64,000 nucleotides of DNA from Clostridiales bacterium (GCA_031287685.1 JAITSQ010000031.1:1-64000); one strand, 5' to 3'; shown: positions 44,139 to 53,635, counted from the first letter of the stretch. Notes: generated from the sequence alone by a model not told the origin. Translations and numbers: made by a program.

Positions 44139-44195
44139 CAGTTCAAGCCGTATCTTCGCGCGCTAAAAAAAATTTTAATTTTTCCGAAATTTTGC

Positions 44196-44224
44196 TTGAC
44201 ACTTCCTTTTTTTTGGAGTATAAT
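44196..44224 (+). promoter_or_regulatory. Promoter of tRNA-Asp and tRNA-Val
   Basis: TTGACA (44196-44201) and TATAAT (44219-44224) with a 17-base spacer containing a T-run. It lies about 47 bases before tRNA-Asp. Confidence 0.85.
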
Positions 44225-44270
44225 CTTATACAGTCAGTGCCGATGATGCTTCGGCGCGTTGACCTAGCGC

Positions 44271-44344
<74 letters not shown>

Positions 44345-44374
44345 GTCATAATTTTAATCACCTCTTTTCATTAC

Positions 44375-44447
44375 GGGGGTATAGCTCAGTTGGGAGAGCG
44401 TCTGCCTTACAAGCAGAATGTCGGAGGTTCGAGCCCTTCTGCCCCCA
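44375..44447 (+). tRNA. tRNA-Val (anticodon TAC)
   Basis: A 73-nt cloverleaf; acceptor stem GGGGGTA with TGCCCCC, anticodon loop CTTACAA giving TAC, TTCGAGC T-loop. Discriminator A, CCA not encoded. It is 30 bases after tRNA-Asp and probably on the same transcript. Confidence 0.95.
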
Positions 44448-44633
44448 TTTTATAAACCAGGCAAGCCGTGTTGTTTCAAATGCGGCTTTTTGTTTTACAC
44501 ATCATACTATTTTGAAAAAGAAAAAAATCGGATAAAATTATAAAAAACTATAGAAATTTAAGGGCTGTTGTGTTATCATTAAATTATTACAATAAAGATT
44601 ACATTTTAACGGAAGTCCGAAAGAAGGTGTGCG

Positions 44634-45611
44634 ATGTCGTCAATGCTGAATTATATTGATTACAGGGATTCCCTTGAATCCGAGGGCGATATTGTGGCCG
44701 AGGATATAAAACTTCCAGACGGCAAGAAACTTATGTCCAAAGGGACGATTCTCAACGAGTATCACATAAACCGCCTTATAAAATTTAATATTCGAAAGAT
44801 ATGGATTATTCGCGAAATCCGGGAGTCTTATTCCTCCGACGAGGAGGTCAAGAACGACATTTTGGACTCCACCGTGTCTATAATGAACGGGATTCTGCAG
44901 GACGGGTCTATTAAAACGGAGCATCGCGACAGGCTCTTTAAGATTCTGTATTACTCAAACCCAGAAAATTTCGCGGCCATCGTGAATTATGTGGAGTATT
45001 TGGGCAATCAGGAGTATTTTGTGTACGACCATTCCCTGACCGTGGCTTGGCTGGCGGTAAAAATCGGCTCCGCCGTAGGCGTAGGTAAAGATGGCCTTGT
45101 GGAGCTTATGCAGGCCGGGCTGCTCCACGACGTGGGTAAATACAGTATTCCCGGAGATATTCTTAATAAAGTGGAGCGTCTTTCCGACCAGGAGTGCGAG
45201 CTGATTCGCCGGCATCCGCTCGTGGGGTACCATATGATAAAGGACACGGTTTCGACCGAAGTAGCCGAGGCCGTTCTTTATCACCACGAGAAGCTCAACG
45301 GCGCCGGTTATCCGTTCGGGGTCACGGATGCCGATATACCGCGGTACGCCAAGATTATTTCTATTGCCGACACTTTCGAGGCGCTCATATCGAGCCGCCC
45401 GTACCGCCATAAATTTTCGCCGTTTATGGCGCTCCGCATTATGCGGGATATGGCTATGGCTCAGGAAATTAGTTACGGTATTTACGACACGTTTCAGATA
45501 AATTTTATGAACAGCTTAATAGGCAAGCCCCACCCGGAAATTGAAGGTTCCTTTGTCGTGGGCTATGACAAGGAAAAAATTGAGTTAATATATATGCAGG
45601 CTCCGCAATAA
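44634..45611 (+). CDS. HD-GYP domain cyclic-di-GMP phosphodiesterase, second copy
   Basis: A 325-residue paralogue of the protein at 1030. The N-terminal ~110 residues include KLPDGKKLMSKGTILNEYH and then KFNIRKIWIIRE, matching the same region of the first copy. The HD-GYP domain has HDVGKYSIPGDI and YHHEKLNGAGYP, then IADTFEALISSRPYR. Catalytic motifs are intact. No receiver, membrane segment or GGDEF partner is present. It lies alone between tRNA-Val and a terminator. The start follows AAAGAAGGTG. Confidence 0.9.
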   Translation: MSSMLNYIDYRDSLESEGDIVAEDIKLPDGKKLMSKGTILNEYHINRLIKFNIRKIWIIREIRESYSSDEEVKNDILDSTVSIMNGILQDGSIKTEHRDRLFKILYYSNPENFAAIVNYVEYLGNQEYFVYDHSLTVAWLAVKIGSAVGVGKDGLVELMQAGLLHDVGKYSIPGDILNKVERLSDQECELIRRHPLVGYHMIKDTVSTEVAEAVLYHHEKLNGAGYPFGVTDADIPRYAKIISIADTFEALISSRPYRHKFSPFMALRIMRDMAMAQEISYGIYDTFQINFMNSLIGKPHPEIEGSFVVGYDKEKIELIYMQAPQ

Positions 45612-45650
45612 AAAAACCGCTTCCTCACCTCGAGAACGAGCGGTTTTTTT
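45610..45650. terminator. Bidirectional terminator
   Basis: An 11-bp stem AAAAAACCGCT (45611-45621)/AGCGGTTTTTT (45639-45649) with a 17-base loop, between the HD-GYP gene (+) and the converging gene at 45658 (-). Confidence 0.85.
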
Positions 45651-45657
45651 ATTGCTG

Positions 45658-46464
45658 CTATAGGTAAAATTTAATTTTTTCCATCGCCATCCGGACTTTT
45701 TCGCTTTCCGGGTCTATCTCAAGCGCGCGGTCCAGATATTCCTTCGCCTCTTGATACCGCCCGGAGTTAAAGCGGCGCGCGCCGCTGTTATACGCCAAAA
45801 TCCCTCGCGTTTCCCGCTTTGACAGCTGCGCGAAGATCACCGCCAGGCCGAACAGCGCCACGACCGCTCCCGCCGCCAGCACCACGACGGATTTCGTGAC
45901 GAAAAAAAACAGCGCGATAAAAATGCCCAAAACGCCGGGAATTATGTTTATCGGCATATCCGCCAGCGGCAGATGCCCCGGCTCACGGAAACGCGGGTCG
46001 TCCAAAGTTTGCATCTGCGCCGCGCGCAGCTTTGCCCGGAACATTTCGTCGTAATTGGACGGGCGGCGGCGCTCCGGCGGCACAGGCACGTTCCCCTTGA
46101 GCGTCTTGAACTCTGAAATTTGGTTATTGTTGATTTTGAATAAGATGTAAATTTGCGTTTTCAAGTGCTTGCCGCTCTTGCTCCGCACTTTGCGCGATAT
46201 GCGGAGCATATAGAAAACGCCCTGTTCGTAGGTGTCGAGAGGACAGATAACAATTAGTCGCTTGGCCTCGTTATACGAAATGTCCACACGCATAATGTAC
46301 CCGTCCGTGTCAGTAACGCCCATAGTCTTTTCTGAAACGGACTTTTCGTCAAGATCAAGATTAAACTTAATATACCAGAATATATCCTCCGGATTCGTAA
46401 TGTTCGTCTGTATTTTATCTTTAAGCCCAGGGATATTTGTGCTAACGGTTATATTTTTATTCAT
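45658..46464 (-). CDS. Membrane protein with C-terminal TPR-like repeat
   Basis: A 268-residue protein I do not recognise. Residues 1-125 look like a beta-rich domain (many alternating hydrophobics, VDISYNEAKRLIVICPLD); residues 165-215 form two adjacent membrane helices (IIPGVLGIFIALFFF and VVVLAAGAVVALFG); residues 228-268 form one TPR-like motif (YNSGARRFNSGRYQEAKEYL, then ALEIDPESEKVR). It may serve in protein assembly at the membrane. Its start overlaps the thrC stop by 8 bases, so it is probably translated with thrC, though no functional link is evident. Confidence 0.75.
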   Translation of the reverse strand: MNKNITVSTNIPGLKDKIQTNITNPEDIFWYIKFNLDLDEKSVSEKTMGVTDTDGYIMRVDISYNEAKRLIVICPLDTYEQGVFYMLRISRKVRSKSGKHLKTQIYILFKINNNQISEFKTLKGNVPVPPERRRPSNYDEMFRAKLRAAQMQTLDDPRFREPGHLPLADMPINIIPGVLGIFIALFFFVTKSVVVLAAGAVVALFGLAVIFAQLSKRETRGILAYNSGARRFNSGRYQEAKEYLDRALEIDPESEKVRMAMEKIKFYL

Positions 46465-47905
46465 CTAAGTCACCAATAAATTTGAACAGTACATCCTCTA
46501 TTTCGGACGCATCGCACAATGTATTGTGTCTAACGGGTTTTTTGTCCAGCCTGCGAAGTTTTTCGGGAATCGCCGTCCCGGAAACCTCCGACAGCTTCTC
46601 GAGGGCCGCGAAGGCTGAATCAGCCTTATGTCCTCCCGCCCGCAAGACGTCCGCCGCGAATTTATACGGACTGGCCGTGGCTAATATGACGCAGTTGGAA
46701 ATTTCGCCCAAATCCCGCCATACCGCCAGCGCGACCGCTGTGTGCGGGTCTATGAAATAACCGGATTCCGCCGTTTCCCGGATGGCGCGCAGGGTTTTTT
46801 CCTCGTCGGCCCAGCCCGCCGCGAATCCGGGGACAGGCTTATTAAACATATATTTTTTGTTTGTTTTAAGCGACTCCATACATTCCAGAACCGTCGCCTC
46901 GTCCGACAAGTCAAAGAGCAGGCGCTCGAAATTGCTTGAAATAAGAATGTCCATCGAAGGCGAAATTGTTACGAAAAATTTACGGTTCAAGTCATAAACG
47001 CCACTCGCGAAGAAATCCGCCAAGACACAGTTGCTATTCGACGCGCATATCAGCCGCTCCACAGGCAACCCCATTTTCTTGGCGTAATAACCCGCCAGAA
47101 TATCGCCGAAATTTCCGGTGGGGACCGCGAAGCTGATTTGTTCCCCGATTGAAATATCACCCTCCTTGACCATTTGCGCGTAACTGTAAAAATAGTACAC
47201 AATTTGCGGCAAAAGCCGCCCGATATTTATGGAATTTGCCGAAGACAGCTTAAAACCGGCTTTTCCAGCCTCCTCACGGACTTTCGGGCTGAGAAACATA
47301 GTTTTTACGCCGGTTTGCGCCATATCGAAGTTTCCCGAAATCCCCGCGACAAAGACGTTAGCGCCCTCCTGCGTTACCATCTGCGCCTTTTGGACAGCCG
47401 ACACTCCAGCAGAGGGATAAAATACGGCGATTGCGGTCCCCGAAACATCCCGGAAGGCTTCAAGGGCCGCCTTGCCCGTGTCGCCGCTCGTGGCGGCCAG
47501 AATGAGGATTTTGGAGGATTCGCCGAGGTTTTTTGACGCGACGGCGAGTAAACGCGGCAGTATAGACAGCGCCAAGTCCTTAAAAGCCGAAGTGGGGCCA
47601 TGGAAAAGTTCCAAAAAATGGCATTTTCCGGCCTTTTTCAAAGGCGCCACGGCCGGAGAGCTGAACTTATCGTCATATGCGGAATATACACAGTTCAGCA
47701 AATCGTCATTCGAAAAGTCCGTAAAATAAAGTTTCAGGATTTCATACGCCAAATCTCGGTAATTTAGGCCGCAGAATTCATCTATTCTGTTGGAACAATC
47801 AGGGAAGAAACTTGGGGTATACAGCCCTCCGTCCCCAGCGATTCCATCAAGAAGCGCGCGTGAAGGTGAAACCGCAATCCGGCTTCTTGTGCTTATAAAT
47901 TTCAT
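46457..47905 (-). CDS. thrC: Threonine synthase
   Basis: A 482-residue PLP enzyme that turns O-phosphohomoserine into threonine. The N-terminal TRSRIAVSPSRALLDGIAGDGGLY matches the long bacterial (YbbR-independent, class 1b) group, with the PLP lysine in PTSAFKDLALS and a phosphate-cradle AATSGDTGKAALE. It follows the lipid kinase by 4 bases. homoserine kinase and dehydrogenase genes are not nearby. Confidence 0.94.
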   Translation of the reverse strand: MKFISTRSRIAVSPSRALLDGIAGDGGLYTPSFFPDCSNRIDEFCGLNYRDLAYEILKLYFTDFSNDDLLNCVYSAYDDKFSSPAVAPLKKAGKCHFLELFHGPTSAFKDLALSILPRLLAVASKNLGESSKILILAATSGDTGKAALEAFRDVSGTAIAVFYPSAGVSAVQKAQMVTQEGANVFVAGISGNFDMAQTGVKTMFLSPKVREEAGKAGFKLSSANSINIGRLLPQIVYYFYSYAQMVKEGDISIGEQISFAVPTGNFGDILAGYYAKKMGLPVERLICASNSNCVLADFFASGVYDLNRKFFVTISPSMDILISSNFERLLFDLSDEATVLECMESLKTNKKYMFNKPVPGFAAGWADEEKTLRAIRETAESGYFIDPHTAVALAVWRDLGEISNCVILATASPYKFAADVLRAGGHKADSAFAALEKLSEVSGTAIPEKLRRLDKKPVRHNTLCDASEIEDVLFKFIGDLDE

Positions 47906-47909
47906 ACTA

Positions 47910-48821
47910 TCAGTCCCTTCGATCCCGGCGGGTTTTCGCGCAAAACCGCGCGGCGCGCGGGATATTCACGATTTCTATGGGCAACGCCGGGCCGGCCTCG
48001 CCATCCACATCCGTTTCAAGCGCTTCCCCTCCGCCGCCCAGGATTTCTACTTTTATCCGGGAAGCTTGGAAATAAAGGATATTCGGGTCGTTCAAGTGCT
48101 TCCCGGCAAGCGCGTTGAGCATAAGCCCAGCAAAGTCAAGAATTCCGCCGGCCTTCAGCGCTATGAAGTCGAAGAGTCCGTCGTCTATCGCGGCGTTCGG
48201 CACAATGCCCGAAAAACCGCCCGTCCCGCCAGTATTAAGCGTCAAGAAAAGGTAAATTTCCTCGTTGTAGACGTCCTTCCCGGCGACCGCGCGGATGCGG
48301 AAAGGCGTAAGATTGGGCGCTTGCTCCAGCCCCTTGAGGTAATACGCGAGCTTGCCCAACGCGTGCTTGAAATCCACGTCTATTTGCTGAGAAATCCCGG
48401 CGAGAGCGCCCGCCGCGCACACGTTTATAAAATATTTGCCGTTTACTTGTCCAATATCCACAAAAATTTCATCGTTTCCAGCTATAATTTTGGCGGATTC
48501 GACAGGATCCTCCGGCATACCGATAAAGCCGGCGAAATCGTTCGCCGTCCCGGAGGGGATTATGCCGATTCGCGCGGAAAGCCCGTATTTCAAGCACGCC
48601 GAGACGACTATGTTGAGCGTCCCGTCGCCGCCCGAAACGGCGATTGTGTGGTAGAAATCCGCAGAAACTTTAGACAGATACTCGTCCGCGCGGACACTTC
48701 CAGTCCGCAGGACGTGCGTGAAAAAGCCCGCCTCGCCAAAGACCGCGATAACCGCGTCTAAGGCGAATTTGAAGCTGCCGTCGCCGGACGACGGATTGTA
48801 TATGAGCAGAAGATTCCTCAT
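47910..48821 (-). CDS. Diacylglycerol/lipid kinase (DagK/YegS family)
   Basis: A 303-residue lipid kinase. It has the family's LIYNPSSGDG opening, the nucleotide-binding SGGDGTLNIVVSA, and IPSGTANDFAGF. Members phosphorylate diacylglycerol (DgkB) for phospholipid recycling or related lipids. Start ATG overlaps the pyrE stop as ATGA, indicating translational coupling with the pyrimidine operon. The substrate is inferred. Confidence 0.9.
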   Translation of the reverse strand: MRNLLLIYNPSSGDGSFKFALDAVIAVFGEAGFFTHVLRTGSVRADEYLSKVSADFYHTIAVSGGDGTLNIVVSACLKYGLSARIGIIPSGTANDFAGFIGMPEDPVESAKIIAGNDEIFVDIGQVNGKYFINVCAAGALAGISQQIDVDFKHALGKLAYYLKGLEQAPNLTPFRIRAVAGKDVYNEEIYLFLTLNTGGTGGFSGIVPNAAIDDGLFDFIALKAGGILDFAGLMLNALAGKHLNDPNILYFQASRIKVEILGGGGEALETDVDGEAGPALPIEIVNIPRAARFCAKTRRDRRD

Positions 48822-49387
48822 ATCGTCCGGCTTCCTAACTTAACGGCGGAACCCGCCCCCGCCTTGCAAAGCGGGCAATCCGCCGCGTCCCACGCCTGAA
48901 TATCGACCGTATAAGCCGCTTTCAGAGGCACGCCGAAGTCAGCCCGGCCTCCGCTCCGGTCAACCAAAACCGCCACGCCGACCACCTCCGCGCCGAGAGA
49001 TTTGGCTATTTCTACCACCTCCGCGACGGAGCCGCCGGTCGTTACGACGTCCTCCGCGACGAGCACGCGAGAGCCTGGCGGAATCTCAAAACCGCGCCGC
49101 AGAGCCATTTTGCCGTCCAGGCGCTCGGTGAAAAGCGCTTCCGAGCCTAATTGCCGCGCAAGCTCGTAAGCGATAATCATACCGCCCATCGCCGGCCCGA
49201 CGACTATATCAACCTCTCCGAAGCACGCCGCGAGGTCTCCCGCCAACTCTTCCGTGAATTTGGGCAGCTTGAGAACCTGTGCGCACTGCAAGTACCTGTC
49301 GCTATGTTTACCGGAAGTCAGCAGAAAATGCCCTTTGAAAAGCGCGCCCGCACTTTTGAAAATTTCCTCGGCCCTTGATTTGTCCAT
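48818..49387 (-). CDS. pyrE: Orotate phosphoribosyltransferase
   Basis: A 189-residue enzyme joining orotate to PRPP. The PRPP-binding motif VLVAEDVVTTGGSVAEVV is intact, with GPAMGGMIIAYELAR and FTERLDGKMALRRGFEI ahead. C-terminal CPLCKAG is somewhat unusual but present in some Firmicutes forms. It follows pyrD by 15 bases and overlaps the lipid kinase. Confidence 0.94.
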   Translation of the reverse strand: MDKSRAEEIFKSAGALFKGHFLLTSGKHSDRYLQCAQVLKLPKFTEELAGDLAACFGEVDIVVGPAMGGMIIAYELARQLGSEALFTERLDGKMALRRGFEIPPGSRVLVAEDVVTTGGSVAEVVEIAKSLGAEVVGVAVLVDRSGGRADFGVPLKAAYTVDIQAWDAADCPLCKAGAGSAVKLGSRTI

Positions 49388-49402
49388 TGCTTCAACCTCG
49401 CT

Positions 49403-50308
49403 TCAATTATATATCATTTTGATTTCGGGAATTGTTTTGAAACCAGATTCCTCCATATAATTCTCCAACCCCGATATAACATCGGCGGCAGCGGTCGGAT
49501 TGTTAAAACCAGCCGTCCCGACGGCCACGGCCCGCGCACCCGCCAGCAGGAACTCCGCCGCGTCAAGCCCCGTCATTATGCCGCCCATACCGATTATTGG
49601 CAAGTCAATCGCCCGCGCCGTCTGATGAACCATACGGAGCGCCACGGGCTTCACGGCTGGGCCGGATAAGCCGCCATAGCCATTTGCCAGAACGGGCCGG
49701 CGCGTCTTGGCGTCAATCGCCATACCGAGCAGGGTATTTATTAGGGAAAGGGCTGAGGCGCCAGCTCCGGCGGCGGCCCGCGCTATTTCCGTTATGTCCG
49801 TGACGTTTGGCGAGAGCTTGACTATAAGCGGTTTATCGGCGGCTTTGGCCACCGCTTCGACGACCCGCGCCGTCATACTTGGGTCTGTCCCGAAGGCCAT
49901 TCCGCCCTCCGACACATTTGGGCACGAAATGTTAAGCTCAAGCATATCTATGTCGCTATTTTGAAGCTGCTTTGTAACTTCAGCATACTCTTCTATTGTA
50001 TGGCCGCAGATATTAACCACCACCCGCGTGTCGAATTTTCGCAGAAATGGCAGGTCGTCGCGCAGAAAACGCTCCGCTCCGCCATTTTGAAGCCCCACGG
50101 AGTTGAGCATTCCGCCGTAAACTTCCGCGACGCGCGGCGGCGGGTTGCCCTCCCACGGACGCGCTGAAACCCCCTTGACGACGACTCCGCCAAGCCGGGA
50201 CAGGTCAAAAAACTCCGAATATTCCCGCCCCGAAGCGAAAGTGCCGGAGGCTGTTAAAACGGGGTTTTTGAAGCGCACGCCGGCTATTTCGACACTCATA
50301 TCAATCAT
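49403..50308 (-). CDS. pyrD: Dihydroorotate dehydrogenase, type 1B catalytic subunit
   Basis: A 301-residue FMN enzyme oxidising dihydroorotate to orotate with NAD through PyrK. The barrel has KNPVLTASGTFASG, the catalytic Cys in NISCPNVSEGG, and C-terminal GMGGIMTGLDAAEFLLAGA (quoted in part). I chose the ATG at 50308, whose codon overlaps the pyrK stop (ATGATTGA), because GAGGTGG lies at the right distance; ATG at 50299 is an alternative. Confidence 0.94.
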   Translation of the reverse strand: MIDMSVEIAGVRFKNPVLTASGTFASGREYSEFFDLSRLGGVVVKGVSARPWEGNPPPRVAEVYGGMLNSVGLQNGGAERFLRDDLPFLRKFDTRVVVNICGHTIEEYAEVTKQLQNSDIDMLELNISCPNVSEGGMAFGTDPSMTARVVEAVAKAADKPLIVKLSPNVTDITEIARAAAGAGASALSLINTLLGMAIDAKTRRPVLANGYGGLSGPAVKPVALRMVHQTARAIDLPIIGMGGIMTGLDAAEFLLAGARAVAVGTAGFNNPTAAADVISGLENYMEESGFKTIPEIKMIYN

Positions 50309-51041
50309 CCCAGACCACCTCGTCAGCGCGAAAAACAGGCCCGTCCACACAGACCTTGCGATACCCCGATTTCGTTTTGATTACACAACCGACGCACGCT
50401 CCGATTCCGCAGGCCATACGTTCCTCGACGGAGACAAGCGCCGGGACGCCCTTTTCGTCGGCAAACCCGGCGACCGCCCGCAAAAGCGGCTTCGGGCCGC
50501 AAGCGACAATCAAGTCAAAATCCCGCGCCTTGCGCCGAGCCAAATCCACGGCGTTTCCGCAGAACCCAAAACTCCCATCATCCGTGGCGGTTTCCGCCTC
50601 GGTGAAATCGTTTTGTAATATCATTGAGGCCTCGTCGCGGAAGCCAAGAAAAACCTGCGGCTCCGCAACGCGGCGCGAAAGCTCAAGAAGCGGAGGAACG
50701 CCAAGCCCTCCGCCGACTATAAGAATTTTTTTTGACATACTTGAAGTATCGTATCCATTGCCTAGCGGACCAAGCGCACGCAGCCGGGTTTTGCGGGATA
50801 TAAGCCGCGTTCCCGCCCCTTTGGCGCGAAAAACAACGCGAAGCCGCCCGGATTCCGCGTCAATCGCGCAAATGCTTATCGGCCGCGGCAGGAGCATATC
50901 GGGCGAATCGTTAAAAATATGCAGAAACTGGCCCGCGTGAGCCACCCGCGCGATTTCCGGGGCGTCAAGCGTCATATCAAAGATATCAAGCGCAATTTCA
51001 GTATTAGAAACGACATCACATTGCAACTGAATTGTAATCAC
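50301..51041 (-). CDS. pyrK: Dihydroorotate dehydrogenase electron transfer subunit PyrK
   Basis: A 246-residue iron-sulphur flavoprotein passing electrons from PyrD to NAD. FAD-binding RPISICAID, NAD-binding KKILIVGGGLGVPPLLELS, and the 2Fe-2S cysteines CGIGACVGC...KVC are visible. The GTG at 51041 puts the N-terminus where other PyrK proteins begin and leaves a 5-base gap from pyrF; ATG at 51062, overlapping pyrF by 16 bases, is the alternative. Confidence 0.93.
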   Translation of the reverse strand: MITIQLQCDVVSNTEIALDIFDMTLDAPEIARVAHAGQFLHIFNDSPDMLLPRPISICAIDAESGRLRVVFRAKGAGTRLISRKTRLRALGPLGNGYDTSSMSKKILIVGGGLGVPPLLELSRRVAEPQVFLGFRDEASMILQNDFTEAETATDDGSFGFCGNAVDLARRKARDFDLIVACGPKPLLRAVAGFADEKGVPALVSVEERMACGIGACVGCVIKTKSGYRKVCVDGPVFRADEVVWDD

Positions 51042-51046
51042 CAGTC

Positions 51047-51985
51047 CTACAATACTTTCCATAAATCCGCCCGCATATCAACAGCTGCTTGGCGAATGGC
51101 TTTTTCAAAGCCTTTTTTGGCTAAATCAACGTATTTTTCATTATGGTGCGCGTCGATTATCCCTCGGGAACTATTGACAATCGCGCCGCTTTTGTTCTTG
51201 AAGCACACGGATAAATCAACAGCGCTGGCCCCCTGCGCCCCATAGCCAGGCACGAGGAAAAATACGCGCGGCATAATCTGGCGGAGCCGTGCCGCCTGTT
51301 CCGGGGCCGTCGCGCCTACGACCGCGCCCACGGAGCTGAAGCCGTGCCGCCCGATGAAATCTTTGCCCCATTCGGCCACAAGCCGCCCGATATGCTCGTA
51401 CACTAAGCCGGAGGTTGTCTGAAGCTCTTGAAGCTGAACGCTCGACGGGTTTGACGTGCGCACAAGGACAAATATGCCCTTATTATACGCGCGGCAGTCC
51501 GACAGGAACGGCGAAACCGCGTCCGCGCCCATATACGGGTTAACGGTCACAAAGTCCTCCTGATAAATTTCGTGCGGGGTCTGCTCAATGTACACGCGCC
51601 CAAGATGACCATTGGAATAGGCCTCCGCCGTGCTTGAAATATCGCCGCGCTTAATGTCGCCGATTACGGTCATACCGCGCGCGCGCGCGTACCGCGCGGT
51701 TAAAATATACGCCGACATCCCGTCCGCGCCGAACTGTTCATACATTGCCACCTGAGGCTTGACGGCGGGCACGATGTCAAAAACCGCGTCAATAACGGCT
51801 TTGTTAAACAAAAACATGGCCTCGGCAGCCCCCTTGGGCGTCTCCCCGTGCTGCGCGAAAGCCTTCTGCTTAATTTCCTGCGGGATATAATGAAGGCGCG
51901 TGTCAAGGCCGACTACGGTGGGGTTTCCCATATCCTTGATTTTATCAATAAGAGCGTCGATTGCTGTGTCCTTATTTGCGGGCAT
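51047..51985 (-). CDS. pyrF: Orotidine 5'-phosphate decarboxylase (type 2)
   Basis: A 312-residue enzyme producing UMP. Its length and motifs are those of the long type 2 form: PTVVGLDTRLHYIP, then the catalytic Lys/Asp region VIGDIKRGDISSTAEAY, and GYGAQGASAVDL near the end. ATG at 51985 follows AAAAGGAG. First of the pyrF-pyrK-pyrD-pyrE run; pyrB, pyrC and carAB are not in the window. Confidence 0.95.
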   Translation of the reverse strand: MPANKDTAIDALIDKIKDMGNPTVVGLDTRLHYIPQEIKQKAFAQHGETPKGAAEAMFLFNKAVIDAVFDIVPAVKPQVAMYEQFGADGMSAYILTARYARARGMTVIGDIKRGDISSTAEAYSNGHLGRVYIEQTPHEIYQEDFVTVNPYMGADAVSPFLSDCRAYNKGIFVLVRTSNPSSVQLQELQTTSGLVYEHIGRLVAEWGKDFIGRHGFSSVGAVVGATAPEQAARLRQIMPRVFFLVPGYGAQGASAVDLSVCFKNKSGAIVNSSRGIIDAHHNEKYVDLAKKGFEKAIRQAAVDMRADLWKVL

Positions 51986-52020
51986 TGCCAAGCTCCTTTT
52001 ATTACAAATTATTACAAAGT

Positions 52021-52539
52021 TTAACTTTTCAAGCCGTCCGTAGCCCCCTGGATTTCCTGGCGGCCTTCGCTTATAACGTCTAGATTTTCGTTGCAGATAT
52101 CCTCCGCGCTTGAGGTAAGTTCCCGTATAAATTTAAGCGAATCCCGGACTTTTTCCTCGACGGTGCTTAAAATCCCGTCGGCGTAAATCATAGCGTTCTG
52201 GCGAATCGTTTTCGCGTCGCGCTGAGCCTCGCTCTTGATTTGACGGGCAAACTCCTCCGCCAGCAGGGTTATCTCGTGCTCCTCGGCCATAAGTTTGGCG
52301 TCCTCCGCCGCTTTCGCCAGCATATTCTGCACTTTCCGCCGCCCGTCCTCCAGAATACGCTCGTGGTCGGTGACAATCCGCTGAGCCGTGTCTATCTCGG
52401 ACGGCAGGTTAAGCCTGATTTCGTCCAGAATCTCCATAAGCGCGCCTTTGTCAACGGAGATTTTATTGGAAAACGGCGCGGGCCGGCTGCTTTCAATTAT
52501 TTCCTCAATTTCGTCCAAACACTCCAGAATTGTTTCCAC
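52021..52539 (-). CDS. Coiled-coil protein next to coaD
   Basis: A 172-residue acidic, almost wholly helical protein. The stretch about 60-150 has long heptad-like runs (KVQNMLAKAAEDAKLMAEEHE) with no membrane segment or signal. Similar short coiled-coil proteins lie after coaD in many Clostridia and are sometimes labelled as ATPase- or DivIVA-like; no function is established from sequence. It starts 12 bases after the coaD stop and precedes pyrF by 35 bases, so it belongs to the rsmD-to-pyr unit. Confidence 0.8.
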   Translation of the reverse strand: METILECLDEIEEIIESSRPAPFSNKISVDKGALMEILDEIRLNLPSEIDTAQRIVTDHERILEDGRRKVQNMLAKAAEDAKLMAEEHEITLLAEEFARQIKSEAQRDAKTIRQNAMIYADGILSTVEEKVRDSLKFIRELTSSAEDICNENLDVISEGRQEIQGATDGLKS

Positions 52540-52551
52540 AGCGCAAGCCTC

Positions 52552-53037
52552 CTACAACGTAGCATCCTTTGTTTTTCTGGAAATTTCCGGCAATACCGCC
52601 TCCGGCACCATACCCGAAACGTCGCACCCGAAAAACGCGGCTTCCTTGACCATACTGGAGCTTATGTGCAAAAACGCTGGGTTCGCGGGCAAAATCAAGG
52701 TTTCGATGCGCCCGTTCACGCTTTTTAAGGCGTGGGAGGTTATAAATTCCCGCTCATAGTCAAGGACGGTGCGCGCCCCGCGGATAACCGCATCCGCGCC
52801 CGTTTTGTCGAATAAATCTATCAGAAGCCCCGAAAAGGCGTCGACATCAACGTTTTCAAAATCGGCGCATACTTGGCTCATAAGGCCGCGCCGCTCGTCA
52901 AGAGTGAAAAGATGCTTTTTGTCAGGGTTATTGAGCACCGCGACGGTCAAGCGGCCGCAAAGCCGCGAGGCGCGGCGGATTACGTCAAGGTGGCCCATTG
53001 TGGGCGGGTCGAAGCTCCCGGAGTAAATCGCGTGCAT
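52552..53037 (-). CDS. coaD: Phosphopantetheine adenylyltransferase
   Basis: A 161-residue nucleotidyltransferase for the penultimate step of CoA synthesis. It has the (H/T)xGH signature in GSFDPPTMGHLDVI, then the ISSSMVKE motif near residue 128. ATG at 53037 comes 8 bases after the rsmD stop and has GAGGGATTTT upstream; the family length (about 160) supports this start. rsmD-coaD is a conserved pair. Confidence 0.96.
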   Translation of the reverse strand: MHAIYSGSFDPPTMGHLDVIRRASRLCGRLTVAVLNNPDKKHLFTLDERRGLMSQVCADFENVDVDAFSGLLIDLFDKTGADAVIRGARTVLDYEREFITSHALKSVNGRIETLILPANPAFLHISSSMVKEAAFFGCDVSGMVPEAVLPEISRKTKDATL

Positions 53038-53045
53038 AAAATCCC

Positions 53046-53600
53046 TCATTTTGGCGGGTTTTTCGCGGTTAAAAGGTCTATTTCCGTCGCTCTGTAGCGT
53101 TTTGTCTTTATAAGGTGGAAGCCCAAGCTCACGTGTAGGGGAGGTTCCGGCATTTTCTCGCGCTTGACGACCATAATCCCCGAAAGGAGCCGCTTTTCGG
53201 CGATTATTTCGAGAAAAGGCAGCAGAAGCCCGGAATTATAGGGCGGGTCGGCGAAAATGACGTCAAACGGCTCAAAGTCGTTCCGTTCCAAAAAACGGGG
53301 CAGCTCCGACGTGAAGAGGCGGGCTTGAGCCGTCAGGCCCGTATTTTCAAGGTTTTTCTCTAAGAAAAACGAAGCCTCGCGCGATTTTTCGATAAAAACC
53401 GCGCTTTTCGCCCCGCGGGACAGCGCCTCAATGCCGAAAGCGCCCGTGCCGGCGAAAGCGTCTAAAACCAAAGCCCCCGCCACACGCTCCGCAATCATCG
53501 AAAAAACGGCTTCCTTGACCATATCGGAGACAGGGCGCGTGGCCAGCCCCCTTGGAGCCGCGAGTTTCCGCCCTTTGCAAAGCCCGGAGGCGACACGCAT
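53046..53600 (-). CDS. rsmD: 16S rRNA (guanine(966)-N2)-methyltransferase RsmD
   Basis: A 184-residue SAM-dependent methyltransferase. It begins MRVASGLCKGRKL, has the SAM loop DAFAGTGAFGIEALSRGA and the catalytic DPPY in FADPPYNSG. First gene of the rsmD-coaD-coiled coil-pyr unit, with a promoter just upstream (53636-53664). A strong ribosome site (GGAAGGGG) precedes the ATG. Confidence 0.95.
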   Translation of the reverse strand: MRVASGLCKGRKLAAPRGLATRPVSDMVKEAVFSMIAERVAGALVLDAFAGTGAFGIEALSRGAKSAVFIEKSREASFFLEKNLENTGLTAQARLFTSELPRFLERNDFEPFDVIFADPPYNSGLLLPFLEIIAEKRLLSGIMVVKREKMPEPPLHVSLGFHLIKTKRYRATEIDLLTAKNPPK

Positions 53601-53635
53601 AAAAAGCCCCTTCCGAACACATTATTCTACTTTTT

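Noticed and set aside
47790-48761. 323-codon frame on the + strand
   Set aside because: Antisense to the lipid kinase and the start of thrC, which have clear motifs; no similarity seen.
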